Source of the DNA: Parastagonospora avenae f. sp. tritici 18332-5 | Lineage: Eukaryota > Ascomycota > Dothideomycetes > Pleosporales > Phaeosphaeriaceae | Length of the DNA stretch: 10,354 nucleotides | Reading direction: 5' to 3' | Assembly (NCBI GenBank): GCA_022559985.1 | Contig: JAFJTR010000229.1 | Span: forward strand, 1 to 10,354 | Part shown: positions 8,594 to 10,354 of the stretch, one piece after another | Position numbering within the stretch: the first letter of the stretch is position 1 | Layout: the number at the start of each line of letters is the position of its first letter | The notes under the pieces: model-generated | Databases searched by the model: none | Seen by the model: only the letters and a program-made list of their open reading frames with translations | Told to the model about the DNA's origin: nothing | Made by a program: the position numbers and the translations under genes

Positions 8594-10354
8594 ATACTAG
8601 GAGGTAGACTAAGGAAGTTTCTTACTGCAGTAGAAGCTAAGAAAGAGGATAACTAGCGACAGTATCTACGCAGACGTCAGCCTTAACAATAGCCTAAGTT
8701 TATTGCCTACGAGCCTTAAATCCCTAGAGACTAACCTATTCAGACCCCTACAAGTCTTAGGCTTCGAATTAGCGCTAATATCCCTATTGCGCTAGATGCG
8801 TTAGACTCTCCTACTAAACTGATAACGCATGAACCTTCTATTCCTACCGCAATCGATATTCCCTTCCTAATTAACTATACTAATGCTGAGATCTCTGCGT
8901 AAATTAAGCGTATTTAAGCGAGCGAAGGGGAATAGAACAAGGAGCAGTCTGAATACGAGGCTGCTATCGCGCACTAAATAGGGGAGAGAGTTGCACAAAT
9001 AGCTAAAGGCATAATAGAAATACAATTAGGCAAGGCTGATACAAACACGGCAGCAGATACAGCAGCAACGGGAGAATCAGAGGCGGTAACGTTGCCAGGC
9101 GAGGTTGATCTGCCGGCGGACCTAGCCAGTACTCATGACTCGGCAGCTGGAGACTCGGCTACGTTTGCAGCGCCGGAGGCTACTACGGAGGTGCTGTGCG
9201 ACGTACCAGCGCTGAGCCAGCGTAGGTTCACCTCGTCCTCGCATTCAAGTGGCAGAAGTGGCCGCAACTAGTCCACATTCCCAGCGCAGACTAACAACCT
9301 CTTGTCTTGGCTCCAGCCTGCCGCTACACGCTCGCCCGGTTCTCACGTTCTACCCCAGCCTGCAAACCAGAGGCCGCCAAACACCGGTCTAGCTGGCCAC
9401 CGTACACCTCCCAATGGCACCCCTCCCCGTAGGACAGTATCCCGAGAAGGCAGTCTCATACTAGAGCTGCACAACAGTACTGCTGTGAAACTCGCTAAAC
9501 AGCTTCGAAACTTCTAGGGCTGTACGCACGAACAGCACTAAGAGGCAGATTAGCAGCACTAGGCGCATCATTAACGGCCTGACGTACATTCAGCTTGCTT
9601 GAATCTGCAGCAAATCACGCAGCTTCTCCGAGGAGACTACAAGGGAGGCACACGTCTTCCCGATGTTATCGGAAACCTAAAGCTAATAAAGCCGGCAGAT
9701 TTGCCTGCAGGGCTGGACTGTCGCAGTGCCTTTAAAGGCACCAGTCCGCAAGCATCTTCCCAAGATGCTGGTACCCTAGACGAGAACTTGCCCAGGAACC
9801 TGTGTCTGTTACAGCACTACTACAGTAGTGCTAAAGACCGCGCTGCTAACACCACGTTCGATGTTAACAGCCTCTGCTGCTTCCCTAGCAGCCTAGGCAT
9901 TGCTTGCTAGGGAATTAACTAGTTTCCCTGATCCTACGCGTTCCTGAACTTCAGCTAGGATATACATTTTAGCCTAAACGTTCCTGCCTACAACAACTGC
10001 GGCGACCTAAAGGAGAGATGACTCCTGCTCTATAAGATCCTACACTACTGCATAGGCACTGCAATAGGCATAGACTTCCTATTACTCTACGTCTTCTTTC
10101 TAGAACTCTATATAGACAGCTCCTACGAACACTTAACTTACCTAAGTACTAAAGATTAGTAGCTATAGTATAATGCTGTGTTGTTCCCAGCGCTAATAAA
10201 GACCCTTAGAGATTCGAACCTGGCACAGCACTATCCTGTCTCTGCCCATGTCGCTAGCCTAGACGCTACCGCCCTAGCCGCAGAGAGCTTTGCGAGGAAG
10301 GAGGTCGCACGGGAACAGCTTCTAAAGTATGCGCTGCAGCCCTAGCATCTAGAC
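8594..10354 (+). pseudogene. Large decayed gene of unrecognised family, runs off right edge
   Basis: One plus-strand frame stays in register for about 587 codons to the window end, with about 24 internal stops (mostly TAG, some TAA, one TGA) and no indel. I do not recognise the family. The start may be an ATA at 8594-8596 (a mutated ATG), but this is a guess. Visible parts: a basic N-terminus; an Ala/Thr/Asp/Glu-rich, probably disordered stretch (about 8980-9230); a Ser/Pro/Arg-rich stretch (about 9230-9430); a Gln/His-rich segment with five stops at likely Gln codons (about 9515-9590). A more structured region follows, with G-D-Y-K-G-G-T-R-L-P near 9630-9660, K-G-T-S-P-Q-A near 9735-9755, L-P-R-N-L-C-L-L-Q-H-Y-Y near 9790-9825 and C-C-F-P-S-S-L-G-I-A near 9875-9904. 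Then come a hydrophobic segment (about 10057-10120), Y-E-H-L-T-Y-L-S (about 10124-10147) and H-Y-P-V-S-A-H-V near 10232-10255. It follows the helicase and array in the same orientation, suggesting a repeated subtelomeric partner gene. Confidence 0.75.
9715..9914. repeat. Cluster of strong inverted repeats
   Basis: Four inverted repeats lie within 200 bp. They are the 16-bp perfect palindrome GTGCCTTTAAAGGCAC (9726-9741), extended by GGACTG (9715-9720) and CAGTCC (9742-9747); AGCATCTT-CCC-AAGATGCT (9751-9769); AGCACTACT-AC-AGTAGTGCT (9813-9832); and TTCCCTAGCA (9881-9890) with TGCTAGGGAA (9905-9914). A weaker one, CCGAT-GTT-ATCGG, is at 9660-9672. They lie inside the decayed reading frame, in a stretch without stops. 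Their function is unknown. Confidence 0.75.

Noticed and set aside
2942..10354. Genetic-code reassignment with TAG/TAA read as Gln
   Set aside because: CAG and CAA remain common, some stops fit Trp positions (for example TGA at 6803-6805, TAG near 5192), and conserved motif residues are also changed by G-to-A. RIP-like mutation explains this better.

Overview
The window looks like repeat-rich, probably subtelomeric DNA of a filamentous ascomycete. I base this on the protein families present and on the decay pattern. No intact gene is visible. There are three eroded protein-coding genes, one tandem-repeat array and short intergenic stretches. Most damage is C-to-T or G-to-A change that turns Gln and Trp codons into TAG/TAA/TGA without breaking the reading frame. 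This is the expected signature of repeat-induced point mutation (RIP) or a similar deamination process.

Layout: (1) About 1-2720 holds a degenerate hAT DNA transposon with its transposase on the minus strand (about 2505 to 109). It has four in-frame stops, one frameshift, and two of its three expected catalytic acidic residues are substituted. A 12-bp direct repeat brackets it. (2) About 2942-7354, plus strand, is a decayed gene for a very large RecQ-type helicase with an N-terminal OrsD-like (formerly DUF3505) zinc-finger domain, of the fungal telomere-linked-helicase type. I count about 67 stops in one uninterrupted frame and no indel. (3) About 7545-8451 is a tandem array of a 188-bp unit, four full copies and one degenerate copy, each with potential hairpins. 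(4) About 8594 to the right edge, plus strand, is a second heavily mutated gene of unrecognised family. It again reads in a single frame, with about 24 stops and no indel, and runs off the window.

The helicase, the array and the unknown gene share orientation and decay style. They may be one repeated subtelomeric unit into which, or next to which, the less damaged hAT element inserted. That grouping is inference. The most unusual items are the unknown gene 4, a cluster of strong inverted repeats inside it (9715-9914) lying in a patch with few mutations, and the transition-only variation between array copies.
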